Source of the DNA: Peredibacter starrii
GTDB lineage: Bacteria > Bdellovibrionota > Bacteriovoracia > Bacteriovoracales > Bacteriovoracaceae
DNA length: 64,000 nt
Assembly: GCF_034259205.1 (NCBI RefSeq)
Contig: NZ_CP139487.1
Coordinates: 3,162,001-3,226,000 of the forward strand
Reading direction: 5' to 3'
The notes beneath the pieces are model-generated. The model did not search any database. It saw only the letters and a program-made list of their open reading frames with translations, and was not told the DNA's origin. How positions within the stretch are numbered: the first letter of the stretch is position 1; the number at the start of each line of letters is the position of its first letter. The translations under genes and the position numbers were made by a program. Shown piece after piece: positions 17,108-25,808 of the stretch.

Positions 17108-17931
17108 GAAAGAAGTCCTTCCGGAATTGAGTCTTCACTTAAACAAACCGAAAGCAATGAAGCTGTGCTGTACTTGAAGCCCTTATAAACAATCTGAGGC
17201 CTGTCACCAGCAATGGAAGTTCCCATGATGAAAATCAGAGGCATAAGCCCCGCCGAAGTTGGGTTGGCAAAATCAGAGTGAGGAGCGGCCTTTCTGTAGT
17301 CCAGAATATTTTCAATGTCCGCAGACATTAGTTTTTCTTCAAGCCATTGATTAAATTCCTTGCTCTTCGGATGAATATCTTCTCCGCGAGCGTGCCAGAC
17401 AAGCTTACCGGTATTAAGAGCGGCGGCCCCACTTCCTAAAACCAGAATCCCCTGCTCTCTCAGTGACGATAAAGCATGCCCCAATTTCAAAAGCATTCTT
17501 GGATCATCAATCATCGGAATCGAAATTTGAACAACTGGAATATCTGCTTCCGGCCTGATCAATCGTAGCGGCATCCAAACACCATGATCAAAACCATAGT
17601 GCTCATTATAGGTCGTCTCAAAGTTCTGCTTTTCTAAAAGTTCTGCCACAATCGCTTCCAGCTCAAATGAAACTGGCGGCTCGTAAGTCATCTCGTACAG
17701 TTCCTGCTGAAAACCTTGGAAGTTATACTGAATCGAAGACTGGGCCATGGTCGTGATCTGCACTGGTCCCGGTGTTGTCCATTGTGAAGAAACGCAAACT
17801 ATTCCCTTCAGAGAACTTCCCAAATAGCGTCCAAAATTCACCAACGAAGTGTTGTAAGGATCATCCTGCAGCGCTAAAGGGGGCAATTCGTAACTCACAA
17901 ATAAACTGGGAATAGCTTTCATAACCCTCAT
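17104..17931 (-). CDS. DODA/LigB-family extradiol dioxygenase homologue lacking the metal ligands
   Basis: Over its full 275 residues the protein follows the YgiD/DODA class of extradiol dioxygenases, including 'FQGFQQELYEMTYEPPVS', 'YGFDHGVWMPLRLIRPEADI' and the C-terminal LMPLIFIMG region. Yet each position where the family has a metal-binding histidine is changed. The HGSP motif reads SYELP, the SAHW motif reads SSQW, SGNxVHN reads SGAAALN, and PTPEHxLPL reads PTSAGLMPL. It therefore probably does not bind the usual iron or zinc and may be a pseudoenzyme with a binding role. A second ATG three codons in, with GAGGGTT before it, is an alternative start. It is convergent with the orphan kinase. 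Confidence 0.85.
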   Translation of the reverse strand: MRVMKAIPSLFVSYELPPLALQDDPYNTSLVNFGRYLGSSLKGIVCVSSQWTTPGPVQITTMAQSSIQYNFQGFQQELYEMTYEPPVSFELEAIVAELLEKQNFETTYNEHYGFDHGVWMPLRLIRPEADIPVVQISIPMIDDPRMLLKLGHALSSLREQGILVLGSGAAALNTGKLVWHARGEDIHPKSKEFNQWLEEKLMSADIENILDYRKAAPHSDFANPTSAGLMPLIFIMGTSIAGDRPQIVYKGFKYSTASLLSVCLSEDSIPEGLLS

Positions 17932-17976
17932 TATACCATTATTTTATTTAGTTAACTAATATTAATGAGAGGAAGT

Positions 17977-18006
17977 TTGACAGAAGTTCTTCCGATTAAC
18001 TATTGT
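17977..18006 (+). promoter_or_regulatory. Sigma-70-type promoter of the exported nuclease gene
   Basis: A perfect TTGACA -35 is followed after 18 bases by TATTGT (four of six matches to TATAAT). It ends 33 bases before the ATG, which leaves a short leader with a purine-rich ribosome site (AAGGAC). Confidence 0.55.
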
Positions 18007-18039
18007 GTTGCCTCAACACATTTTAATTAAGGACTGAAG

Positions 18040-18519
18040 ATGAAAATCCTCTTTCTCGGTTTACTCCTCACCACAGGTCTATTTGCCGGTGTAATCTACA
18101 AAGCTGATTTTCCAATGGGTCCGGACGTTTCTATCACTCCAGGTTCTCTTTGCTCAAATCCAGATGCTTACCGTTACCCTGAACACATCCCTTATTGTAA
18201 CCGCAACGTTAGCGGTGATCTAAAAGACGATGTATTCCGCGAATACCGCGATCTTGGCTACCGTCTTGATCCAAAACAACGTAAGCAATATAAGATCGAT
18301 CACTTGATCCCTCTTTGCGCTGGCGGAAGCAATCGTTCAGATAATCTATGGCCTCAACACGAGTCGATCTACGCTCTAACAGATCCTCTTGAACCACTAG
18401 CATGTGACAAACTTAAAGCCGGTGTAATTAAGCAAGCTGAGCTTGTTGAGCTTATTCGCCAAGCAAAGTTTGATACAAGACTTGTTCCTAAAGTCATGCA
18501 GTATCTAAGAAGTTTATAA
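18040..18519 (+). CDS. Exported HNH endonuclease
   Basis: A 159-residue protein with a signal peptide (residues 1-16, ending LFAG). The mature protein has the HNH/His-Me core 'KIDHLIPLCAGGSNRSDNLW' (Asp87-His88, with the Asn residues at the second and third positions), followed by 'KLKAGVIKQAEL', typical of small secreted HNH nucleases. Three or more cysteines in the N-terminal part could form disulphides. It should cut DNA outside the cytoplasm, for defence, nutrient use or breakdown of prey DNA (inference from the likely lifestyle). It has its own promoter and terminator. Confidence 0.9.
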   Translation: MKILFLGLLLTTGLFAGVIYKADFPMGPDVSITPGSLCSNPDAYRYPEHIPYCNRNVSGDLKDDVFREYRDLGYRLDPKQRKQYKIDHLIPLCAGGSNRSDNLWPQHESIYALTDPLEPLACDKLKAGVIKQAELVELIRQAKFDTRLVPKVMQYLRSL

Positions 18520-18526
18520 TCTCTAG

Positions 18527-18555
18527 GCCCCTCCTTTGTGAGGGGCTTTTTTTTG
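18527..18555 (+). terminator. Intrinsic terminator of the nuclease gene
   Basis: A 7-bp stem (GCCCCTC / GAGGGGC) with a six-base loop is followed by a run of eight T residues, eight bases after the stop codon. Confidence 0.92.
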
Positions 18556-18568
18556 CCCCACTATTTTT

Positions 18569-18804
18569 ACTTTCGCCAGCGGAAGTGGATTTCTCTTAAA
18601 ACTCACTCAGTTAACTTCATTCTACTTTCGCCAGCGGAAGTAATTTCTCTTAAAACTCACTCAGTTAACTTCAGTCTACTTTCGCCAGCGGAAGTAATTT
18701 CTCTTAAAACTCACTCAGTTAACTTCAGTCTACTTTCGCCAGCGGAAGTGGATTTCTATTAAAACTCACTCGCTTCACTTCATTCCCCTTTCTCCAGCGG
18801 AAGT
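18569..18804 (+). repeat. Tandem 54-55 bp repeat, five hairpin cores
   Basis: Five copies of the near-palindromic 18-mer ACTTTCGCCAGCGGAAGT start at 18569, 18624, 18678, 18732 and about 18787 (the last with one arm degraded). The interval is 55, 54, 54 and 55 bases. Each core can fold as an 8-bp stem with a two-base CA turn and one G-U pair. The spacer TTAAAACTCACTCAGTTAACTTCA is also conserved. Because 54 is divisible by three, a reading frame stays open through the array, but it starts inside the terminator and has no ribosome site. The array lies between the nuclease terminator and that of the isocitrate lyase gene. Confidence 0.9.
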
Positions 18805-18965
18805 AATTTTGAATCATCAAAATTATCAACTTGACAATTCCGTACATTTTCCGTATTTTGTTTTTATAAAAGTTTCGCTGAACTTGCAAATGAAATTTTT
18901 GAATACTAACAAAAATGAAAATTGATGAATTGCTCTCAACGAAATTAAAAGCTTAACTTGATTTT
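18805..18965. other. AT-rich gene-free spacer
   Basis: This stretch between the tandem repeats and the isolated repeat copy is AT-rich with no frame, no clear promoter and no structured RNA that I can recognise. It contains weak local inverted words (AATTTTGA / TCAAAATT around 18806-18823). Confidence 0.5.
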
Positions 18966-18983
18966 ACTTCCGCCAGCGAAAGT
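18966..18983 (-). repeat. Isolated inverted copy of the hairpin core
   Basis: ACTTCCGCCAGCGAAAGT matches the reverse complement of the tandem core except for the two central bases. It sits immediately beside the isocitrate lyase terminator. Confidence 0.8.
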
Positions 18984-19008
18984 AAAAAGCGGAGCCGAAT
19001 GACTCCGC
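18984..19008 (-). terminator. Intrinsic terminator of the aceB-aceA operon
   Basis: On the minus strand GCGGAG and CTCCGC arms with an eight-base loop are followed by five T residues. The hairpin is about 11 bases beyond the aceA stop. Confidence 0.88.
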
Positions 19009-19018
19009 CATTAAAATC

Positions 19019-20305
19019 TCAGTGTTGAGCAAACTGTTGGCGTTCAGTTGAACCTTCGTAAGCAAGTGTAGAAGATTGACCGTTACAAATCACTGTACTC
19101 ACCATATCGAAGTAACCTGTCCCTACTTCGCGTTGGTGTTTAGTGGCTGTGTAACCGAATTTTTCACTCGCGAACTCGCGTTCCTGAAGTTTTGAATAGG
19201 CGGTCATGCCACGCTCTTTGTAATCCATAGCAAGTTCATACATGCCATGGTTTAAAGAATGGAAACCGGCCAGAGTTACGAATTGAAACTTGTAGCCCAT
19301 TGAACCCAACTCTTTTTGGAAGCGAGCGATTTGATCCTCACTCAAATTTTTCTTCCAATTAAATGAAGGAGAACAGTTATAGGCCAGAGCTTTGCCTGGA
19401 TACTTTTTACGAATCGCCTCAGCGAAATGGCGGGCCTGATCGATATCGGGAGTGGATGTCTCACACCACACGAGATCGGCAAACGGCGCGTACGCAAGAC
19501 CACGAGCAATCGCGGCCTCAAGGCCCGATTTGATTTTATAAAAGCCTTCTGAAGTACGTTCGCCGGTCATGAACTGACGATCGCGCTCATCAACGTCAGA
19601 AGTTAAAAGCTGAGCGCCCTGAGCATCAGTTCGAGCGATAAGAAAAGTTGGAACTCCCATCACGTCCGCAGCTAAACGAGCGGCAGTGAGGGTGCGAATA
19701 AATTGTGAAGAAGGAATTAAAACCTTTCCACCTAAGTGACCGCATTTTTTCTCTGAAGCGAGTTGATCCTCGAAGTGAACACCGGCGGCACCGGCCTCGA
19801 TCATGCTTTTCATGAGTTCGTAGGAATTGAGTGGTCCACCGAAGCCTGCTTCGGCATCTGCGATGATTGGGGCCATCCAGTGGCGGGAGACCTTTCCTTC
19901 AGAAAACTCAATCTGATCGGCGCGCATGAGAGCTCGGTTGATTTTTTGAACCACGGCCGGAACAGAGTTTGAAGGATACAAACTTTGATCTGGATACATG
20001 TTACCGGATAAATTTGCGTCGGCGGCGACTTGCCAGCCGCTCAGATAAATCGCCTCAAGACCTGCGCGGACTTGTTGCACGGCCTGATTACCAGTCAAAG
20101 CTCCGAGAGCGTGAATGTAATCTTCCTTTTGCATGAGTTCCCACAAACGCTCGGCACCCATTTGAGCGAGAGTGTGTTGAACTTGAATTGAGCCCCGAAG
20201 TTTTAGGACATCTTCCGGGGAGTAAGTGCGGGTCACTCCTTTCCAGCGTGGATCAGAGGCCCAGTTGGATTTCATTTCACTCGCGGCTTTCATCATTGCA
20301 TCCAT
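19019..20305 (-). CDS. aceA: Isocitrate lyase
   Basis: A 428-residue enzyme that splits isocitrate into glyoxylate and succinate, the first step of the glyoxylate shunt. The active-site signature KKCGHLGGK is intact (Cys is the catalytic base), as are '[20 protein letters not shown]' and '[10 protein letters not shown]'. The ATG used has AAAGGA seven bases upstream; a TTG two codons earlier is a poorer start. It follows aceB by 14 bases in the same operon and ends at a strong terminator. Length is normal for the bacterial class. Confidence 0.97.
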   Translation of the reverse strand: MDAMMKAASEMKSNWASDPRWKGVTRTYSPEDVLKLRGSIQVQHTLAQMGAERLWELMQKEDYIHALGALTGNQAVQQVRAGLEAIYLSGWQVAADANLSGNMYPDQSLYPSNSVPAVVQKINRALMRADQIEFSEGKVSRHWMAPIIADAEAGFGGPLNSYELMKSMIEAGAAGVHFEDQLASEKKCGHLGGKVLIPSSQFIRTLTAARLAADVMGVPTFLIARTDAQGAQLLTSDVDERDRQFMTGERTSEGFYKIKSGLEAAIARGLAYAPFADLVWCETSTPDIDQARHFAEAIRKKYPGKALAYNCSPSFNWKKNLSEDQIARFQKELGSMGYKFQFVTLAGFHSLNHGMYELAMDYKERGMTAYSKLQEREFASEKFGYTATKHQREVGTGYFDMVSTVICNGQSSTLAYEGSTERQQFAQH

Positions 20306-20319
20306 GCACAATTCCTTTT

Positions 20320-21936
20320 TTAATATTCAACTGGTTCACTAGTCGTTGTTAAGAAATCGCTAAGTTCATCCTGTGTAAAAATCCGTAAGGCCATATCTCT
20401 CGCCTCTTCTAATTCAACAAAAAGCTCGCGGTGGCGATTCTCCGGAGTTTCATGCTTCATCTCTTCGAGAATTTTCTGAAACTCATCCGCAAAAATGGAA
20501 GCGACCAAACTCTTAGTCACCTGCACTCCGTCATCCAGAGTGATCTGGTGATGAAGCCATTGCCATACCTGCGCTCGAGAAATCTCCAAGGTCGCGAGAT
20601 CCTCCATCAAATTATCAAAGGCAACACACCCAATGTCCTTCATCCAACCGTGCATGTAAGCAATCCCCACACGCACATTGGTTCGAAGTCCGCCAATAGT
20701 ATGCGGTCCTTCGCTTCGAGGAAGGATGTCTGAGTATTTATCAAAATCCGGCAAGGTCTCTTTCAGCTGATTCTCATTTTTAAAGGCATTCATAGCAACG
20801 CCAATAAAGTATGGGTGAGAGACCCAACAACCATCATGGCCCCAATCGGCCTCGCGCTTTTTATCAGCACTCACTTTTTGAGTTTGTTCAAGGCGAAGTT
20901 CCGGACTTTTCCCGGGAGTAAAGGCCGACATCCCGCCCATGGCAAAGGCCCCTCGTGAGTGACAAATCTTAATCACCCGCTTGGCATAATTTTCCATCCA
21001 CGAGCGTTCCATATTAATGGAACTTCGATCGGCCATGATTCGCTCTGGATGATTGCGAAGAACTTTGATGTCACTAAAAATTTTGTCCCAACGGCCAACG
21101 TTTAATCCAACCGCGTGATCACGAAGCTCATACAAGATCTCTTCGACTTGAAAAGTCGCCGGCAAGGTCTCAATCAAGAAGGTCGCTCGCAAAGTTCCGA
21201 TTGGAAACTTAGTAGCACGTTCCAACTCCACAAAAAGATTGTTCCACCAACGGGCCTCAAGATAATGCTCGCATTTAGGAACATAGTACTTAGGAGTTTT
21301 ATTCTGAAGACGATACTGTCGGGCAGTATGAAAGAAACAAACAGCCAAATCCAAAAGACCCGCAGAAATTTCTTCACCATTAATCTTGATATTGGTCTCA
21401 TTCAGATGAAGTCCACGGCAACGAACCATTACATAGGCCATGTCATTGGGATTTAATTGATACTTTTTATCTTCGGTGAAATACGTGAGCTTCCCAGGAA
21501 CCGCGAGAATCACATTCTTATAACCATCGAGCACGTTCTGAAAACTCGGCTTCATCGAGTCTTCAAAATCGAGCATCGCCATATCCGCGCGCTCCCCCTT
21601 TTCATTCCGGGAGAGCATATTGATCACCATCTTAGGAACATTCACGGGTCCTGTGATTTCAACTCGACGACAAAGTAATTCGCGAGGTATGGGTGCGACC
21701 TTCCAGCTGCCTTTTACCGCCTCTGAATTGCGATCCAGAAACTCTGGCACCTCACCACGATCATAGTGCTCCTGGCGCACCTTACGGGCCTCTAGAAGCC
21801 TTAGCCTCTCGGGGTTTAATCGTTCATGTAAATTTTTGAGGAGTTTTATTAATTCCGGGGGAAAGAGTTCTTGATAGTCGCTTTCCCAGAATTTTTTTGG
21901 GAACGAGAAGCCCTCGCCGATGTTGATCGTACTCAT
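20320..21936 (-). CDS. aceB: Malate synthase A
   Basis: A 538-residue malate synthase of the A form. It condenses glyoxylate with acetyl-CoA to give malate. Conserved blocks include 'RREITGP'-type [10 protein letters not shown], '[16 protein letters not shown]' (near 130), '[20 protein letters not shown]' and '[13 protein letters not shown]'. The catalytic Arg and the Asp/Glu metal ligands are visible in these blocks. A ribosome site GGAGG precedes the ATG. aceA follows directly, so the two glyoxylate-shunt enzymes are made together and allow growth on acetate or fatty acids. Confidence 0.97.
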   Translation of the reverse strand: MSTINIGEGFSFPKKFWESDYQELFPPELIKLLKNLHERLNPERLRLLEARKVRQEHYDRGEVPEFLDRNSEAVKGSWKVAPIPRELLCRRVEITGPVNVPKMVINMLSRNEKGERADMAMLDFEDSMKPSFQNVLDGYKNVILAVPGKLTYFTEDKKYQLNPNDMAYVMVRCRGLHLNETNIKINGEEISAGLLDLAVCFFHTARQYRLQNKTPKYYVPKCEHYLEARWWNNLFVELERATKFPIGTLRATFLIETLPATFQVEEILYELRDHAVGLNVGRWDKIFSDIKVLRNHPERIMADRSSINMERSWMENYAKRVIKICHSRGAFAMGGMSAFTPGKSPELRLEQTQKVSADKKREADWGHDGCWVSHPYFIGVAMNAFKNENQLKETLPDFDKYSDILPRSEGPHTIGGLRTNVRVGIAYMHGWMKDIGCVAFDNLMEDLATLEISRAQVWQWLHHQITLDDGVQVTKSLVASIFADEFQKILEEMKHETPENRHRELFVELEEARDMALRIFTQDELSDFLTTTSEPVEY

Positions 21937-21953
21937 AGAAAACCTCCGTGTTC

Positions 21954-21982
21954 ATTAACGGACGAGTCTACTTTTCAGTCAA
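21954..21982 (-). promoter_or_regulatory. Sigma-70-type promoter of aceB-aceA
   Basis: Read on the minus strand, TTGACT, a 17-base spacer and GTTAAT lie just upstream of aceB, giving a leader of about 20 bases. The short palindrome GCACGTGC (22000-22007) upstream of the -35 box could be an operator, but that is speculative. Confidence 0.5.
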
Positions 21983-22011
21983 GCTGCGAGGGCCTTGTTG
22001 CACGTGCTGAA

Positions 22012-22614
22012 TTAAACTGAATAACGAGTGTTAAGATCTCTTACGATGGTCTCAACTAACTGCCTGATGTAAATCGGGAATGCCGCTTTACCTTGAGGCA
22101 GAAACTTATTTATGTGCTCCTTACCTACAACCGAAGCTGACATGACAGCAACGTGCATAATGTAAGTAAAGATAACACTGCTTGCCCAGATCATCTCTGA
22201 GTCAGGAACATTGGTACCAAGTTCTTTTTTAAGATAATACGACAAATGCTCCCAACCGATCGGAGAAGTATCTAACTCGTGGCAGGGAGTACCTGCCCCG
22301 AGAAAGAGTTTGAAGTGATTCAAAAATTTGATCTCGTCTTCTGTCATTGTTTCATAAATCGACAATGCAAATTCCGAGGCAGATTGATCTTTGTTCTCAG
22401 CAAGCTTTTGAACCTTGTCTTTAAATTCTGCAATAACACAACCTGTGACTTCTTCCAGGATACCTTGCTTACTTTTGAAGTGATAATTTAACGAAGCAAT
22501 ATTCACTCCCGCTCTTTGAGCAATTTCTCGAGTTGAAGTGGCGTCATACCCCTTCAACCCGAATAGATAAGTGCTGGCCTCGATAATTCTACTTCTTGTG
22601 TCTTGTTCTGACAT
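22012..22614 (-). CDS. TetR-family regulator of the efflux operon
   Basis: A 200-residue protein with a TetR helix-turn-helix (about 8-55: 'TSTREIAQRAGVNIASLNYH'), of the type seen in the YbiH/CecR group, and a variable ligand-binding C-terminus. It is the last gene of the operon, beginning three bases after the RND pump stop, and is therefore likely an autoregulating local repressor. A good palindromic operator lies at the operon promoter. The ligand is probably a pump substrate (inference). Confidence 0.9.
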   Translation of the reverse strand: MSEQDTRSRIIEASTYLFGLKGYDATSTREIAQRAGVNIASLNYHFKSKQGILEEVTGCVIAEFKDKVQKLAENKDQSASEFALSIYETMTEDEIKFLNHFKLFLGAGTPCHELDTSPIGWEHLSYYLKKELGTNVPDSEMIWASSVIFTYIMHVAVMSASVVGKEHINKFLPQGKAAFPIYIRQLVETIVRDLNTRYSV

Positions 22615-22616
22615 AA

Positions 22617-25600
22617 CTACTCTACCTTCTGTACGTTAGTATCTGCTCCTGTCAGTTTGGAAAAAATTCTGTTCACAAAAAGACGGAAACGTTCAATGTA
22701 AGTATAGGCGGCAGGTACGATGATTAGAGTCAGAAGAGTCGAACTGATTAGACCACCAATCAAGGCAATACCCATACTTGTTCTTTGAGCTGAAGCTTCG
22801 TTCAGACCAACTGCAATTGGCACGAAACCAGCAATCAACGCAAATGAAGTCATAAGAATCGGACGAAGACGGTTTTTACCGGCAAGTAAGATCGCATCAC
22901 GAAGAGACATACCGTGGTTCTCCATCTGCTGGTTGGTATAGTCCACCAGGATAATGGAGTTCTTAGTCGCAACACCAAGAAGCATGATACATCCGATCAT
23001 CGAGAAGAGATCCAGAGAAGCACCAGTTAGAGCAAGAGCAAAGAAAGCACCACACATCGCAAGTGGAAGTACGAGCATGATCGTAAACGGAGTCACAAAT
23101 GATTCATATAGAGACGCTAGAACCAGATAGATGAAAAGAATACCCAGACCAGAAGCGATCGCCATACTCTCAATCATTTCTCCAAAGTTTTCAGCTTGTC
23201 CTACGAACTTGTAGCTCATGCCTTCAGGAAGCTTGATGTCTTCTTTGAAAATACGGGCCACTTCTGTCATCGCACCACCCATACCTGGACCATTTGGAGC
23301 AATATCCGCCGAGATCTGGTAATAACGGGCACGGTCCTGACGAGTAATGTTTGCTGGACCAGTTGTCTCAACACCTTCAACCACGGTCTTAAGCGGGATC
23401 ATACGGCCGTTGATGTTTGGAATAGAGATGTTGTTAAACTCTTTCTGAAGATTACGTTGGTCTTCACGAAGACGAACACGGATGTCGTACTCCTCACCTT
23501 TCAGACGATATACTGCTGGAGTTTGACCTTCCATCAGCGTACGAAGCTCCATACCAAGAACGTTTGTCGAGATACCAAGTCTTTCAGCTTGTAGACGCTC
23601 AGGAATTACCTGGAACTCTGGCTTACCTGGACGGTAAGAAAGATCCACACCAAGAAGTGCCGGATGATTTTTCATCTTCTCGAACACCTGAGTAGAAATT
23701 TCTGCCAGTTGTTTTTCGTCGTTACCCTGAATGTTTACGTTGAATGGACGCTGACCGGCACCAACCTGGTCAAAGTCACTTACTTGAACGTTAGCATAAG
23801 AGAACGGTTGAAGCTCTTTACGAACGATGTCTTTGAATTGAATGGTGTTAACTTTTCTTTCTTTAGCACCAACGAGACGAACGTAGAAGTTAGCTTTGTT
23901 CGCTTCACCATCTTTCGTACCAACAGTCAGAAGGCTTACCGCAACTTCTTTGTGGCCACGAATAACAGTATCAACTTCTTTCGCAACACGCTCCATCTCA
24001 CGAAGGCTGGTTCCAGGAGGTAGATCCAGGTTCACGGAGAATTCACCGTTATCTTGAGCGGCAAGGAAGGTCTTAGGAACGAATTTAAGAGTATAAATAC
24101 TGAATGCGAAAATCAGGATACCACCAAGAATCATCTTAATTGGGTTATTAAGAGTTACTTTTAGAATCCAAACATATAAGTCTTCCAGTTTACCTTGGAA
24201 ACGGTCGAACCATGCGAGCATTTTACCAACTGTTCTGTCGTAAAAGCCTGTGCCTTGACCTGGTTTCACGTGTCCACCTTTACCAGCAAAGTATGCTGAC
24301 ATCATTGGAGCAATTGTGATCGCATCGAACATCGAAATGATGAGGGCGAAACACACTGTCATACCGAACTGCTTAAGGAACTGACCTACTACACCTGAAA
24401 TGAAGGCAATCGGACCGAACACGGCGATAACTGTAAACGTCGTTGCAATAACCGCGAGCATCACCTCTTGAGTACCATGAAGTGCCGCTGTACGAGCGTC
24501 TTTACCCATTTCCATGTGACGGAAAATGTTTTCTCGAACCACGATCGCATCATCGATAAGTAGACCTACCGCTAATGAAAGGGCAAGAAGTGACATTACG
24601 TTAATGGTATAACCAGCAACCGCTAGAAGCACGAAGGCACCTAGAAGTGAGTTAGGAAGAGCAAGAGATGTAATAACTGTTGAACGGAACGAAGCAAGGA
24701 AGAAGAAAACCACAATGATCGTTAGAATAATACCGATGGTAATTGACTCTTGTACGTCGAAAAGGTTGTCCTTAATTGCTTTTGAACCGTCACGAACAAC
24801 TGTAAGTTCGGCCTTGTTAGATCCTTTAGCAAGATTGGCATTCAATAGACCAACTTGTTTAACCACGTTATCGGCCACGGCCACTGTGTTAGCACCAGTC
24901 TGACGATAAACAGAAACAAGAAGTGAACGCTTACCGTTTACATAACCAATGTTCTTCTCGTCTTCAAGACCTTCACGAACTGTTGCAACGTCACTTAGAA
25001 CGATAGGAACATCGTTACCAAGGAATTGAACGATTGTGTTCTTCATCTCATCAATCGTCTGGAACTCACCTAGTGTTCTGAATACTGTTTCTTGTTTAGC
25101 AGAAACGTCGATCTTACCAGATGGAATGTTTGAACCCGCCTTACCTAGAGCGTCTGCAACCTGAATCGCAGAAACCTGACGGAACTTCATCTTATTTAAA
25201 TCAAGGTCCACACGGATTTCACGCTCACGACCACCCATAATTTCTACGAGACCAACGTTGTTGACCTGTTCGATTTTTGGCTTCACTGTGAGGTTGGCCA
25301 AGTCGTAAAGCTCGGCCTCTGTCATATCGGCCGTCAAAGCGATCGTTACAATCGGCTGATCGGAAGGGTCCACACGACGAATCACCGGCTCTTCGATATC
25401 ATCAGGAAGATCAGCTTTCGCTGAGCTCACCTTATCTCGAACCTGTTGTTCGGCGTATTTAATATCAGTAGAGAACGTAAATTCTGCTACCACAATCGAT
25501 ACACCCTCTTGGTTAATAGAACGGATGGTTTTTACACCAGAAATAGTTGAGAACTCTTCCTCGAAAATTTTCGAGATAAGCATCTCTGTTTCACGAGGAC

Positions 25601-25808
25601 CAGCACCAGGGTACTGAGTCGTTACTGTTACTACCGGGAACGTTACGTCCGGGAACAAGTCCACCGGAAGTGTTCTCATTGAGAGATATCCGGTGATCAT
25701 CGTTACAAGGACCACGCAGGTAATGAAAATGGGACGGTTAATAGAGAGCTTGGCAAATGACCAACCACCCTTATCAACGTAGGTATCTTTCAGGTCATTA
25801 TTACTCAT
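22617..25808 (-). CDS. RND-family (HAE1) multidrug efflux transporter
   Basis: A 1063-residue inner-membrane pump with the AcrB/MexB architecture: twelve membrane helices and two large periplasmic loops. Proton-relay residues are present: the Asp-Asp pair in 'AVGLLIDDAIVVREN' (TM4) and Lys in 'GVATKNSIILVDYTNQ' (TM10). The N-terminus reads 'FAKLSINRPIFITCVVLVTM', typical of HAE1. It overlaps the upstream outer-membrane factor gene by eight bases. No adaptor (membrane-fusion protein) gene is found next to it, although HAE1 pumps normally need one. Substrates cannot be told from sequence. Confidence 0.95.
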   Translation of the reverse strand: MSNNDLKDTYVDKGGWSFAKLSINRPIFITCVVLVTMITGYLSMRTLPVDLFPDVTFPVVTVTTQYPGAGPRETEMLISKIFEEEFSTISGVKTIRSINQEGVSIVVAEFTFSTDIKYAEQQVRDKVSSAKADLPDDIEEPVIRRVDPSDQPIVTIALTADMTEAELYDLANLTVKPKIEQVNNVGLVEIMGGREREIRVDLDLNKMKFRQVSAIQVADALGKAGSNIPSGKIDVSAKQETVFRTLGEFQTIDEMKNTIVQFLGNDVPIVLSDVATVREGLEDEKNIGYVNGKRSLLVSVYRQTGANTVAVADNVVKQVGLLNANLAKGSNKAELTVVRDGSKAIKDNLFDVQESITIGIILTIIVVFFFLASFRSTVITSLALPNSLLGAFVLLAVAGYTINVMSLLALSLAVGLLIDDAIVVRENIFRHMEMGKDARTAALHGTQEVMLAVIATTFTVIAVFGPIAFISGVVGQFLKQFGMTVCFALIISMFDAITIAPMMSAYFAGKGGHVKPGQGTGFYDRTVGKMLAWFDRFQGKLEDLYVWILKVTLNNPIKMILGGILIFAFSIYTLKFVPKTFLAAQDNGEFSVNLDLPPGTSLREMERVAKEVDTVIRGHKEVAVSLLTVGTKDGEANKANFYVRLVGAKERKVNTIQFKDIVRKELQPFSYANVQVSDFDQVGAGQRPFNVNIQGNDEKQLAEISTQVFEKMKNHPALLGVDLSYRPGKPEFQVIPERLQAERLGISTNVLGMELRTLMEGQTPAVYRLKGEEYDIRVRLREDQRNLQKEFNNISIPNINGRMIPLKTVVEGVETTGPANITRQDRARYYQISADIAPNGPGMGGAMTEVARIFKEDIKLPEGMSYKFVGQAENFGEMIESMAIASGLGILFIYLVLASLYESFVTPFTIMLVLPLAMCGAFFALALTGASLDLFSMIGCIMLLGVATKNSIILVDYTNQQMENHGMSLRDAILLAGKNRLRPILMTSFALIAGFVPIAVGLNEASAQRTSMGIALIGGLISSTLLTLIIVPAAYTYIERFRLFVNRIFSKLTGADTNVQKVE

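Noticed and set aside
18538-18762. A 74-codon open frame through the tandem hairpin repeats
   Set aside because: It starts with a GTG inside the nuclease terminator, has no ribosome site, and is open only because the repeat unit is a multiple of three.
18569-18804. CRISPR array
   Set aside because: The units are repeated over their full length with no unique spacers, there are no cas genes nearby, and the interval (54-55) carries one short palindrome per unit.
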